Positions 36,226-44,681 of a stretch of 64,000 bases of DNA are shown here, in pieces (positions within the stretch are counted from its first letter, which is position 1; every line of letters starts with the position of its first letter). This DNA is from Stercoripulliclostridium_A sp045577735 (GTDB taxonomy: Bacteria > Bacillota > Clostridia > Christensenellales > DTU072): NCBI GenBank assembly GCA_045577735.1, contig JAZNIY010000027.1:1-64000 (forward strand). Reading direction: 5' to 3'. The notes under the pieces are model-generated. The model was not told the origin of the DNA. It saw only the letters and a program-made list of their open reading frames with translations, and did not search any database. Position numbers and translations under genes: made by a program.

Positions 36226-37407
36226 TTATTTTTTGAGGGAATTTACAAAGTGCTCCATTCTATCCAAGGCAATTTTTATGTTATCGAGTGAGGAAGCGTA
36301 AGAAATACGTACGTGATTTCTACCACTTTCACCAAAAGCAATACCGGGAACAACGGCTACTTTGTGGGTTAGAAGGAGTTGCTCTGCGAACTCTTTGCCG
36401 TCTAGTCCGGTTGATGCAACGGAGGGGAAGGCATAGAAAGCACCTTTGGGTTCAAAGCAAGTGAGACCCATTTCATTAAGGCGTTTTACAAGATATACGC
36501 GACGTTCATTGTATTGACGGCACATATCTTCTACTTCTTGGAAACCATTCTTGAAGCTGAGTTCAAGAGCGGCAGTAGCTGCGTATTGTGAGGCCGTAGG
36601 AGCGCACATGATAACGTATTGGTGTATCTTTCTAATTACGCTTACAAGCTCACGAGGGGCACAAAGATAACCAATTCTCCAGCCGGTCATTGCAAATATT
36701 TTGGAGAAGCCGTTAATAAGAATGGTCCTTTCGCGCATGCCTTCTACGTTTGCAATAGAGGTATGGGTGGCACCATAAGTTAGTTCGCCGTAAACTTCGT
36801 CTGAAACAACAACAAGATTATGTTTGATTATTACGGGAGCAATGGCTTCCAAGTATTCCTTTTCCATAATAGCGCCGGTGGGGTTGTTTGGATAGGGGAG
36901 AACGAGCACCTTGGTCTTTTCGGTAATGGTTTCCTCTAGCTCCTCGGGCGTAAGCTTAAATTGGTTTTCAGCCTTACAATTAATGGCTTTTGGAATAGCG
37001 TGGCAAAGTTCTACACAAGGAGCGTAGGACACGTAAGAGGGGGCGGGAATTAGTACTTCGTCGCCGGGATCTAGTAGTGCGCGGAATGAAACGTCTATTG
37101 CTTCAGAGGCGCCTACGGTAACCAAAACCTCGTCTTCGGGAGAATAAAGTGGGCCACCTAGCATATGAACGTATTTACAAATATTTTGTCTTAGTGCGAA
37201 CAAACCATCGTTAGAGGTGTACTGGGTTTTACCCTCTTTTATGCTCGCAATGCCTGCATCACTAAAAGAAGCCGCAGTAATAAAATCGGGCTCACCAATG
37301 CCAAGTGAAATGCAGTCTTTCATATCAGCCGCTATGTCAAAGAACTTTCTTATGCCCGATGGCGGAATAGATTGTGCTTTTTGGCTGATAATTTTCGAGT
37401 AATCCAT
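36226..37407 (-). CDS. Class I/II pyridoxal-phosphate aminotransferase
   Basis: A 393-residue fold-type I aminotransferase. NPTGAIMEKEY, SDEVYGELTYG and the PLP-lysine motif NGFSKIFAMTGWRIGY are intact, and a substrate-binding arginine lies in the C-terminal HVRISYA. It is close to the aspartate/aromatic aminotransferase group (AspC/PatA-like), but the substrate cannot be fixed. I chose the ATG at 37407, which has GGAGG upstream; an in-frame start 57 bases further up has none. GC-rich alternating tracts (GCGCGC) lie just upstream at about 37450-37495. Confidence 0.9.
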   Translation of the reverse strand: MDYSKIISQKAQSIPPSGIRKFFDIAADMKDCISLGIGEPDFITAASFSDAGIASIKEGKTQYTSNDGLFALRQNICKYVHMLGGPLYSPEDEVLVTVGASEAIDVSFRALLDPGDEVLIPAPSYVSYAPCVELCHAIPKAINCKAENQFKLTPEELEETITEKTKVLVLPYPNNPTGAIMEKEYLEAIAPVIIKHNLVVVSDEVYGELTYGATHTSIANVEGMRERTILINGFSKIFAMTGWRIGYLCAPRELVSVIRKIHQYVIMCAPTASQYAATAALELSFKNGFQEVEDMCRQYNERRVYLVKRLNEMGLTCFEPKGAFYAFPSVASTGLDGKEFAEQLLLTHKVAVVPGIAFGESGRNHVRISYASSLDNIKIALDRMEHFVNSLKK

Positions 37408-37531
37408 AATAGGCCTCCAACAATTCGATTTAACAATTATACATAAGAAGCGCGCAAAAATCAAGTATACGCGCGCATAAAACTTCGGGCGCGCGTAATT
37501 ATATGCTTTTATTGCAGAAAAAGGTGTTTGC

Positions 37532-39148
37532 TTATTTGAAGAATAGTTTTTTCTTTACCTTACAATCTTCGGGGAAGGCAAAGCTACCAACTTTGGTAGA
37601 CATGGGGAGTTCCACCTTAGTGAGAGCTGTGCTTTCAAACCCAAATGATCTAATATTAGTTAGCCCTTTGCCAAATGATACTTCTTCAAGGTGGGAGCAG
37701 AACGAGAAAGCACTTAACTCAATATACTTAACGCTCGTTAGATCAGCTCGTTTTAAGAACTTGTTACCATTGAAGGCATAAGCATCTATAATGGTACAAT
37801 TAGAAGGAGCTGTGAAATATTCGTTATCCTTTTTGGGGGGATAGAGTATAAGAGAAAGATTGCAACCTTCAATTTTCTTGTACAAAGCCCCATCTATAAT
37901 AGTGAAATAGGGGTTGCTATCGTCCAAATATACGTTTTTAAGATTGGGACAGAACTGAATACAGTTGTAAGAAAATTCTTGTAAATTCTTTGGCAGAACC
38001 ACTTCTTCAAGGTTGGGACATTCGCGCAACTCTGACTCAACGAGTTTGGTTATACCATCGGCTAATACTACCTTTTTAACGTACTCGTTTTTCCACAAGA
38101 AGTATTTGTCTATGGTAGTCACTTGTCTTGGTACGTACACCTCACTTTGACGCTTGTAAACCAGTGTGCCGTCCTCGTATAATTCAGAATATAGTGGATC
38201 CTTATCGGTTACGTATTTAATGGGAGTGGGAGCTGGTTTTTCCTTTTGCTTTTGAGGTGGAGTATAATCTTTCTTTTGGGTAGTAGTAACACTATCGACG
38301 AGGAGATCGAAATACTCGTCGTTGCTTAGTTTCTTTTGTGGCTTAATTTGTGTGGGTTGTATGTAATTATTTTGATTATGGGATACATTGTTACTAAAAC
38401 TGGTTGCCGAAACACTCTCTTTAACGTTTGGTTTTGTGGGAGTCGCCGTCGATATATTTCCAACTTTTTTGCTCTCTTCAACGTGGGACTTCGCAGTATG
38501 ATTAGTGCTATCTTTAAGGGCGTTAACGTCAATGTTTGAAAGCTCTATTCCGCCCTTAAGATGGGAAAGAAAGGCTGTGCGAGAAACTACGCTTGCTTGG
38601 ACAGAGTGATATTCAAAAAAGGTGTTTTTAATTCTGGAGTTACCATCGTTATAGGGACTATTGTACACGTATGCACCTTTTTGCGTTTTGTGTGTAGCAA
38701 CAATATAATAATCGCCATCGCCTACACACAAGTCGAGTTCAGCATAGTCCTTTGCAATTTGAGTACCCTGTAATCCTTTGCCTGACTTTTCGCGTGGATT
38801 ATAGTTGTAGGCTATCATTTCTATTTTGATATGGTGATCACCACTTGATAGGTTTTCACAATGAACCAAATGTTTAATGTTTTTAGGAGCGCCGTCAATG
38901 GTTAGGGTAACAACGTTATGGTAATATTCTTTTGCATTAAACGGCTTTCTAAGCCAACGGCTATCGCCAAAATTCTGATAGTCGCCAACCTTTTCGTATT
39001 TTTGTAGCACTTGTACTGCGCCCTCGTGAAAAACGGGCATAACTACTTTTTCGAAAGCTGTTTTTTTGTACAAAGATATATCGTCGTTGTGTTTATAGTA
39101 TGGTTTATAAACGTCTTCAAACATAGGTAAAAAGTATAACTTAGCCAT
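37532..39148 (-). CDS. Cytoplasmic BspA-type leucine-rich repeat protein
   Basis: 538 residues. The N-terminal ~205 residues (MAKLYFLPMFEDVYKPYYKH...) are an unrecognised alpha/beta domain. A Ser/Thr/Lys/Pro-rich linker follows (about 210-325). The C-terminal third has LRR_5 (BspA-like) repeats: CPNLEEVVLPKNLQEF, CPNLKNVYLDD, CSHLEEVSFGKGLTNI. There is no signal peptide or membrane segment, unlike most BspA-type surface proteins, so it probably acts inside the cell as a protein-interaction scaffold. It is monocistronic, with an AAAGGA ribosome site. Confidence 0.75.
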   Translation of the reverse strand: MAKLYFLPMFEDVYKPYYKHNDDISLYKKTAFEKVVMPVFHEGAVQVLQKYEKVGDYQNFGDSRWLRKPFNAKEYYHNVVTLTIDGAPKNIKHLVHCENLSSGDHHIKIEMIAYNYNPREKSGKGLQGTQIAKDYAELDLCVGDGDYYIVATHKTQKGAYVYNSPYNDGNSRIKNTFFEYHSVQASVVSRTAFLSHLKGGIELSNIDVNALKDSTNHTAKSHVEESKKVGNISTATPTKPNVKESVSATSFSNNVSHNQNNYIQPTQIKPQKKLSNDEYFDLLVDSVTTTQKKDYTPPQKQKEKPAPTPIKYVTDKDPLYSELYEDGTLVYKRQSEVYVPRQVTTIDKYFLWKNEYVKKVVLADGITKLVESELRECPNLEEVVLPKNLQEFSYNCIQFCPNLKNVYLDDSNPYFTIIDGALYKKIEGCNLSLILYPPKKDNEYFTAPSNCTIIDAYAFNGNKFLKRADLTSVKYIELSAFSFCSHLEEVSFGKGLTNIRSFGFESTALTKVELPMSTKVGSFAFPEDCKVKKKLFFK

Positions 39149-39270
39149 ATTATCGAGTCCTTTTATATATTAATGATATTATATCATAAAAAAACGTACT
39201 AGAAATATAGATTTCGTAAAATCATTAATAAAAATATATAATTAGAAATATAAAAACGCAAAGCGTTTGC

Positions 39271-39834
39271 TTTCGCCAGGTTTGGCAAAGCCAAACTAGT
39301 GCACCCAGTTTGCTAAAGCAAACGAGTACATTGTCCGTTTTAGTACGATTAAAAGAAAGAACACGCAATCTTTTGCGTGAACGAGGGTGTGTTACGGGAC
39401 CGCGAAAGGCTGTCTCAACCAGTCCAAGTGGGTCAAAATGCAAAAAAAACTTGTAATTTGCAATAAATCCGGTGAAAAACACAAGCACAAGGCTTGCTTT
39501 CGCCAGGTTTGGCAAAGCCAAACTAGTGCACCCAATTTGCTAAAGCAAACGAGTATATTGTCCGTTTTAGTACGATTAAAAGAAAGAACACGCAATCTTT
39601 TGCGTGAACGAGAGTGTGTTACGGGACCGCGAAAGGCTATCTCAACCAGTCCAAGTGGGTCAAAATGCAAAAAAACTTGTAATTTGCAATAAATCCGGTG
39701 AAAAACACAAGCGCAAGGCTTGCTTTCGCCAGGTTTGGCAAAGCCAAACTAGTGCACCCAATTTGCTAAAGCAAACGAGTATATTGTCCGCTTTAGTACG
39801 ATTAAAAGAAAGAACACGCAATCTTTTGCGTGTT
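39271..39834. repeat. Tandem array of a 226-bp repeat, 2.5 copies
   Basis: Units begin at TTTCGCCAGG at 39271, 39498 and 39724, giving periods of 227 and 226 bp. Copies differ by only a handful of substitutions and one A in an A-run. The third copy stops after CACGCAATCTTTTGCGTG, where the tRNA-Thr terminator completes the sequence. Each unit carries several short hairpins: GTTTGGC-aaa-GCCAAAC, TTTGC-taaa-GCAAA and CACGCAA-tctt-TTGCGTG. The period is not a multiple of 3, so the broken frames on either strand are not genes. Units are too long for CRISPR. Confidence 0.92.
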
Positions 39835-39845
39835 CTTTCTTTTAA
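39802..39845 (-). terminator. Terminator abutting tRNA-Thr
   Basis: A 20-bp perfect inverted repeat (39802-39821 against 39826-39845) with a 4-base loop begins at the base right after the tRNA CCA end. The T-rich 3' arm on the minus strand acts as the U-tract. Half of this hairpin is also present in each 226-bp repeat unit. Confidence 0.85.
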
Positions 39846-39921
<76 letters not shown>

Positions 39922-39954
39922 ACTCCAAGGCGTGCTCTCTTAAGGCACTACTAT

Positions 39955-39983
39955 ATTATATTGATAGTTTTTGGAGTTGTCAA
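39955..39983 (-). promoter_or_regulatory. Promoter of tRNA-Thr
   Basis: On the minus strand, a perfect TTGACA (39983-39978), a 17-bp spacer and a perfect TATAAT (39960-39955), about 34 bases upstream of the tRNA. It is the best consensus promoter in the window. Confidence 0.9.
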
Positions 39984-40003
39984 TTAAATTTACCTTATTT
40001 TGT

Positions 40004-40032
40004 TTTACAAATTTTATTTTTTGTGCAATAAT
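40004..40032 (+). promoter_or_regulatory. Promoter of the SIS-domain gene
   Basis: TTTACA (40004-40009), a 17-bp spacer and AATAAT (40027-40032), followed by GAGAGG before the ATG at 40063. Confidence 0.7.
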
Positions 40033-40062
40033 ACAAAAGTACATAAAATATGAGAGGTAGTT

Positions 40063-41097
40063 ATGTCTATAATGCTAAATGAATTTTTGGCTGCTCCCGA
40101 AGTTGTTAAGTCGGTTGCTATTGCAAATAAGAAAGTTATTGCTGAAATAGCCAAAGAATTCAAAGATCGTGGAATTACGAATATAGCAACGGTTGCAAGA
40201 GGTACTAGCGATAGCGCAGCTACCTATTTTAAGTATATAGTTGAGGCAATAGGGGAAATAGTGGTTGCAAAACTTTCTCCCTCTATTACCACGGTATATG
40301 GTTCAAAAGTTAACTTAAAGAACACTATGGTTATTGCAATTTCCCAAAGCGGTATGTCAACCGACTCCGTAATGGTGCTTAAATCTGCAAAAGAAACCGG
40401 TGCTCTAACGGTTGCCGTTACCAATAATCCCGAAAGTGACCTTGCTAAAGTTGCTAATTACCACATCGACCTTCAAGCAGGTGTAGAACAAAGCGTTTAT
40501 GCAACCAAGACTTATCTTGCAGAAATGGTTGCAATGTTTATGCTTTCAAATGCGCTTAGCCCCGTTACTGCAAAGATGAACGTAATGGAGCTACCCCAAA
40601 TACTTCGCCTATTCATCGATGAACGTAGCGAGGAATTAAAGAGTTTTGCTGAAGAAGCAAAAGAGAGTGTTGGTGGAATAGTGCTAACTCGTGGTATTCT
40701 CCAAAGCGTAGCTAGTGAGCTTTCCCTAAAGATTATGGATACTTGCCGTACTCTTTCCAACTATTTCTCTACTTCGGAGTTCATGCATGGCCCCATATCT
40801 ATAGTAGAAGAGGGAACGAAGGTAATACTACTTGCTCCGGATAGCGAATTTACCGATGAATTCATATCTATTACCACAAGATTAAGTTTGCTTGGAGCTG
40901 AGGTAATAGCATTTACCGATATTCCGGAAGTAGCACGCATGGCAACCAAGTCGTTCCATATGCCTTCGTACCGTGGATTAACCCTTCCTTTTGTTTATGC
41001 GCTAGCAAGTGAACTCTTCGTTGTGTACGTTGCAGAAGCCAAGGGTATTAACGTGGATTGCCCGAGAAATCGCAAGAAAATAACTATTACAAAATAG
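40063..41097 (+). CDS. Double SIS-domain amino-sugar phosphate isomerase/deaminase (NagB-II-like)
   Basis: 344 residues with two SIS domains and no glutaminase domain. The first carries ARGTSDSAATYFKY and ISQSGMSTDSV, and the second STSEFMHGPISIVEEGTKV, resembling the isomerase half of GlmS. Stand-alone proteins like this (GlmD/NagB-II, AgaS) deaminate or isomerise glucosamine- or galactosamine-6-phosphate. It is convergent with nagB, pointing to amino-sugar use. The exact substrate is uncertain. Confidence 0.8.
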   Translation: MSIMLNEFLAAPEVVKSVAIANKKVIAEIAKEFKDRGITNIATVARGTSDSAATYFKYIVEAIGEIVVAKLSPSITTVYGSKVNLKNTMVIAISQSGMSTDSVMVLKSAKETGALTVAVTNNPESDLAKVANYHIDLQAGVEQSVYATKTYLAEMVAMFMLSNALSPVTAKMNVMELPQILRLFIDERSEELKSFAEEAKESVGGIVLTRGILQSVASELSLKIMDTCRTLSNYFSTSEFMHGPISIVEEGTKVILLAPDSEFTDEFISITTRLSLLGAEVIAFTDIPEVARMATKSFHMPSYRGLTLPFVYALASELFVVYVAEAKGINVDCPRNRKKITITK

Positions 41098-41112
41098 GTC
41101 GAATTTAAAGAC

Positions 41113-41140
41113 AAACGCTCGCTGAATGCGAGCGTTTTTT
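41113..41140. terminator. Bidirectional terminator between the SIS gene and nagB
   Basis: AAACGCTCGC and GCGAGCGTTT form a 10-bp stem with a 5-base loop and a T-run, between convergent genes. Confidence 0.85.
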
Positions 41141-41201
41141 GTTGGTTTAGAAAAATAATGAGGTGCTAAAATACTGTAGTATTTGTATCTCTAGATACCG
41201 A

Positions 41202-41936
41202 TTAAGCCTTTAAATAATATCCTGCAGCTTCATCAACGATTACTATTACGTTGTCGTGTGCTTGTAAAACGGAAGCAGGGCAATTGGTAGAAACAGGACC
41301 ATAAACCATGTCCCTAACGGCTTCGGCTTTGTTTGCGCCACTTGCAAGAAGTAGTATTTGTTTTGCACTCATTATGTCTTGTAATCCCATGGTTACGGCG
41401 TGGGTGGGAACCTTGTTGATATCGCCTTCAAAGAAACGAGCGTTATCAAGACGAGTCTTTTCTTTTAATTCTACAAGGTGGGTTGTGGAATCAAGAGGGG
41501 TTCCGGGCTCGTTAAAACCGATGTGGCCATTGGCGCCAATACCTAAAATTTGAATATCGATGGGGTGATTCTTAATGAAATCGGTGTATTCTTTGCAAGC
41601 ATCTTCCACATTTTTAGCGAGGCCATTGGGTACGTGGGTGTTGTCTTTGTTGATATCAACGTGATTGAATAGGTTGGTATTCATAAAACTACGATAGCTT
41701 TCGGGATGTTCTACGGGAAGACCTACGTATTCGTCCAAGTTGATGGAAATCATATTTTTGTAGCTGACTTCACCTGCTTGGTAGTCGGCTATCATTTCTT
41801 TGTAAAGACCGATGGGAGTGCTTCCTGTTGCTAGGCCCAAAGTGGCGTTTTCATTATTTTTTACTACGTTTTTTACAAATGAGTATGCAATTTTGCTCAT
41901 TTCATTATAATCTTTTGCGTGTTTTAGAACTATCAT
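41202..41936 (-). CDS. nagB: Glucosamine-6-phosphate deaminase
   Basis: 244 residues, NagB family. It converts glucosamine-6-phosphate to fructose-6-phosphate and ammonia. Motifs: GLATGSTPIGLYKEM (phosphate loop), SINLDEYVGLP with the catalytic Asp, and LGIGANGHIGFNEPGT with the ring-opening His. AAGGAG precedes the ATG. The ammonia it frees is notable in a genome whose CarA looks unable to use glutamine, although any link is speculative. Confidence 0.95.
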   Translation of the reverse strand: MIVLKHAKDYNEMSKIAYSFVKNVVKNNENATLGLATGSTPIGLYKEMIADYQAGEVSYKNMISINLDEYVGLPVEHPESYRSFMNTNLFNHVDINKDNTHVPNGLAKNVEDACKEYTDFIKNHPIDIQILGIGANGHIGFNEPGTPLDSTTHLVELKEKTRLDNARFFEGDINKVPTHAVTMGLQDIMSAKQILLLASGANKAEAVRDMVYGPVSTNCPASVLQAHDNVIVIVDEAAGYYLKA

Positions 41937-41976
41937 AATAACTCCTTGACAAGGTTAATATACGTTGTTAAGCGCT

Positions 41977-42005
41977 ATTTTAACACAAAAACTCTATTTA
42001 TGCAA
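41977..42005 (-). promoter_or_regulatory. Promoter of nagB
   Basis: On the minus strand, TTGCAT (42005-42000), a 17-bp spacer and TAAAAT (41982-41977). Confidence 0.65.
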
Positions 42006-42086
42006 GAGATGGGGGTGTTAAGCCCTGATTTTTGCAAAAAAGATTATTTTACTAATATTTGCATGGTTATATAGTTGTTTTTATTC

Positions 42087-42115
42087 TTGACACTATATTA
42101 TATATATGTTAATAT
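42087..42115 (+). promoter_or_regulatory. Promoter of the ABC exporter operon
   Basis: A perfect TTGACA (42087-42092), a 17-bp spacer and TAATAT (42110-42115). The leader contains the alternating tract GCGCGTGCGCGCGCG (42140-42154) just before the GAGGAG ribosome site. Confidence 0.65.
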
Positions 42116-42171
42116 TATACTATATTTTATATAAATAGAGCGCGTGCGCGCGCGTACATACGAGGAGAAAT

Positions 42172-42942
42172 ATGTTAGAAATTAGTCACCTTTACAAAAA
42201 GTATATGAATAGTGAGCGTTTTTCCGTTGAAGACCTTAATCTTTCTCTTAAGCCGGGCGAGATTTTTGGCTTCTTGGGACAAAACGGTGCCGGTAAATCA
42301 ACCACTATCAAATGCTTGACCGGAATATATCCTTTTAACTCTGGCACAATTACTATTTGTGGTCACGATATTCAAAAGGACCCCATAAATGCAAAACTTA
42401 ATATGGGTTACGTTCCGGATAACCACTCGGTATATGAAAAACTTACCGGAAGAGAATACGTTAACTATACTGCAGACCTTTACAAAGTTTCCAAACGTGA
42501 TCGTAATGAAAGATTTGAAAAATACGTTAACCAATTTAAGCTCACCAAGGCAGTTGATAACCAAATTAAGTCTTATTCACACGGTATGAAGCAAAAAATA
42601 TGTATTATTGCAGCGCTTATACACAATCCGAAGCTTTGGGTACTAGACGAACCTATGATGGGTCTTGACCACCAATCAATGGTAGAAATCTTAAAGAGAA
42701 TGGACGACCACTGCTTGGAAGGTAACACCGTATTCTTCAGTTCACACAACTTGGATCTTGTTTCCAAAATATGTGACAGAGTAGCAATAATTAAGGATGG
42801 GCGTTTGCAAACGGTTATCGATTTGCACGTTAAGGGAAACAAAGAGGCTTTGGAAACCACTTTCTGTAAGATAACTGCAACAGAACAAGATATTATTAAC
42901 GAAGCAAGTACACTTTCAAGAAATATCGTTTTACACGACTAG
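42172..42942 (+). CDS. ABC transporter ATP-binding protein
   Basis: A 256-residue ATPase of the ABC-2 exporter type. Walker A is GQNGAGKSTTIK, the signature is YSHGMKQK, Walker B LWVLDEPMMGLD, and the H-loop FFSSHNLDLV. It pairs with the permease 21 bases downstream. Two large exoproteins follow in the same direction, so the exporter may serve them or protect against an antimicrobial peptide. Confidence 0.93.
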   Translation: MLEISHLYKKYMNSERFSVEDLNLSLKPGEIFGFLGQNGAGKSTTIKCLTGIYPFNSGTITICGHDIQKDPINAKLNMGYVPDNHSVYEKLTGREYVNYTADLYKVSKRDRNERFEKYVNQFKLTKAVDNQIKSYSHGMKQKICIIAALIHNPKLWVLDEPMMGLDHQSMVEILKRMDDHCLEGNTVFFSSHNLDLVSKICDRVAIIKDGRLQTVIDLHVKGNKEALETTFCKITATEQDIINEASTLSRNIVLHD

Positions 42943-42963
42943 TTAGAAACTAAGGAAAAAGAT

Positions 42964-44604
42964 ATGAATATTAAAACCCTACTCAAATTAGAGTTAAAAA
43001 ATAGAATGAAAGGTAACTCGCAGAGTAAATACTCTTGGTTGAAGAGTTTGTTTACCGTTGCTCTTGTCGGAGTTGCGGTATATGGCCTCTATCTTGTTGC
43101 CGAAATATTCTTTGAAATGTTTGATAAAGCGGACATAGCATACGAAGCTCTCGTAATAATCTATACCGTTTTCTTCCTATTTATGTGTTTTATAGGAACC
43201 TCGTCCACCATAAAGGTGCTGTATTACAAGGGCGATAACGAAATTTTGATGCGTTATCCCGTTTCCGGCGTTGAGGTTTTCATAAGTAAAACACTATTCC
43301 TAATAATTACCCAATTTGCAATAACCGCAGTTGTTATTACTCCCTTCCTTTTGGGATATGCCAAAACAATGGGGCTTGGTGTGGAATTTTATAAATTAAT
43401 ACCTGTTTCGGTGCTGTTTATGATGGTTATACCCTTCTTGCTAAGCAACATCCTTGCAATACCGATTATGCACGTAACCAATAGAATACGTAATAAGTTT
43501 GGTTTAATTATAATAGGTCTTGCAATTTTGGTAACTGCAATGTTTGCCATCTATATGTTGATTTTCGACAAGATGGTAACCTTTATGAACGATACCGAAT
43601 TTTCGGTATTTAGCGATGGTTTCGTTCAAATTATTAAGGACGTTGCAACCTATCTTATACCGACAAAGTATTTTGCCGACGTTTTGGTAGGGCACGAACT
43701 TTATATTGCATACCCCGTACTAATTGGTATTACGGGACTAAGCTTAATTGGAACCATACTTGTTATTGCAAAACTTTACCCCAAAACCTTGCTTAATAAC
43801 ATAGAAGTTGAAGGTTCAGCATTCAAGCGTAAGACCAAAAATCGCCGTCGCCCCATCTTCTTAGCACTATTACACAAGGAATTTTTACAAGTTTTCCGTT
43901 CGGTAAACTACTCCTTCCAGTACTTCGTGCTCGCTTGTGCTATGCCGGTTATGGTATATTTCTGTAACAATATTACCATGCAACTAGGTAAAGACCAAAT
44001 CGGTGAACAAATCGCGCTTGGTATGACCTTGCTTGTTATGTTAATTTTTGCTACCGTTATTACCTCCTTTAGTGCAACTTCGGTTAGCCGTGAAGGTGAC
44101 AACTTCTATCACACCAAAGTAGCACCCGTTTCCATAGTTAAACAGCTTTTCGTAAAATTCTTTATGTATTTGCTTGTTTCCGTAATAGCAAACGGCATTT
44201 GTGTGGCTGTTCTAGTATACACCAAACAAGTAGAGTTAATGGTTGGTCTTTGGATATTCTTAATCGTTGAAGCACTATCGATTGGTTTAACTTTGACGTC
44301 CATGCGATTTGACATAAAGCGTCCCTATTTTAATCTTTCGGGAGAGGGCGAAGTAGTAAACAACAATGCTTCCACAACTTTTAGCGTTGCATTAGGCTTT
44401 GTGGTTGCAATAGTTGAGGGCGTGCTTTGTATGTTCCTTTCATACCTAGCAAGTCAATCATTCATGGTTCCGGGAACGGAGTACGTAATTACAATAGAAT
44501 TGATGTATATTATCTGTACGGCATTCGCTGGAATCTTCTTAATTTGTTCAATTTTCAACTATTGTTTCAAATTGAAGAAAACATACAATAAAATCGCAAA
44601 ATAG
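42964..44604 (+). CDS. ABC-2 type exporter permease
   Basis: A 546-residue membrane protein with around twelve hydrophobic segments in two groups, separated by a basic cytoplasmic stretch (KRKTKNRRRPIFLALLHKE) near the middle, as in large ABC-2 permeases. It forms the channel for the preceding ATPase. The substrate is unknown. It is followed after 77 bases by the first BIG2/beta-helix protein, with a GGCGAAA/TTTCGCC hairpin (44634-44652) in between that lacks a T-run and so should not terminate. Confidence 0.85.
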   Translation: MNIKTLLKLELKNRMKGNSQSKYSWLKSLFTVALVGVAVYGLYLVAEIFFEMFDKADIAYEALVIIYTVFFLFMCFIGTSSTIKVLYYKGDNEILMRYPVSGVEVFISKTLFLIITQFAITAVVITPFLLGYAKTMGLGVEFYKLIPVSVLFMMVIPFLLSNILAIPIMHVTNRIRNKFGLIIIGLAILVTAMFAIYMLIFDKMVTFMNDTEFSVFSDGFVQIIKDVATYLIPTKYFADVLVGHELYIAYPVLIGITGLSLIGTILVIAKLYPKTLLNNIEVEGSAFKRKTKNRRRPIFLALLHKEFLQVFRSVNYSFQYFVLACAMPVMVYFCNNITMQLGKDQIGEQIALGMTLLVMLIFATVITSFSATSVSREGDNFYHTKVAPVSIVKQLFVKFFMYLLVSVIANGICVAVLVYTKQVELMVGLWIFLIVEALSIGLTLTSMRFDIKRPYFNLSGEGEVVNNNASTTFSVALGFVVAIVEGVLCMFLSYLASQSFMVPGTEYVITIELMYIICTAFAGIFLICSIFNYCFKLKKTYNKIAK

Positions 44605-44681
44605 TATACCTAAAATAGTGTGTTTAGGCTACCGGCGAAACGTGTTTTCGCCAAAGAAAAAATAGAAAAATAGGGAAAAAT

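Noticed and set aside
39271..39834. Possible CRISPR array
   Set aside because: Units are about 226 bp with no unique spacers between them and no cas genes nearby.
44634..44652. GGCGAAA/TTTCGCC hairpin as a terminator after the ABC permease
   Set aside because: It is followed by an A-rich, not T-rich, sequence, so it is unlikely to stop transcription and does not separate the exporter from the exoproteins.
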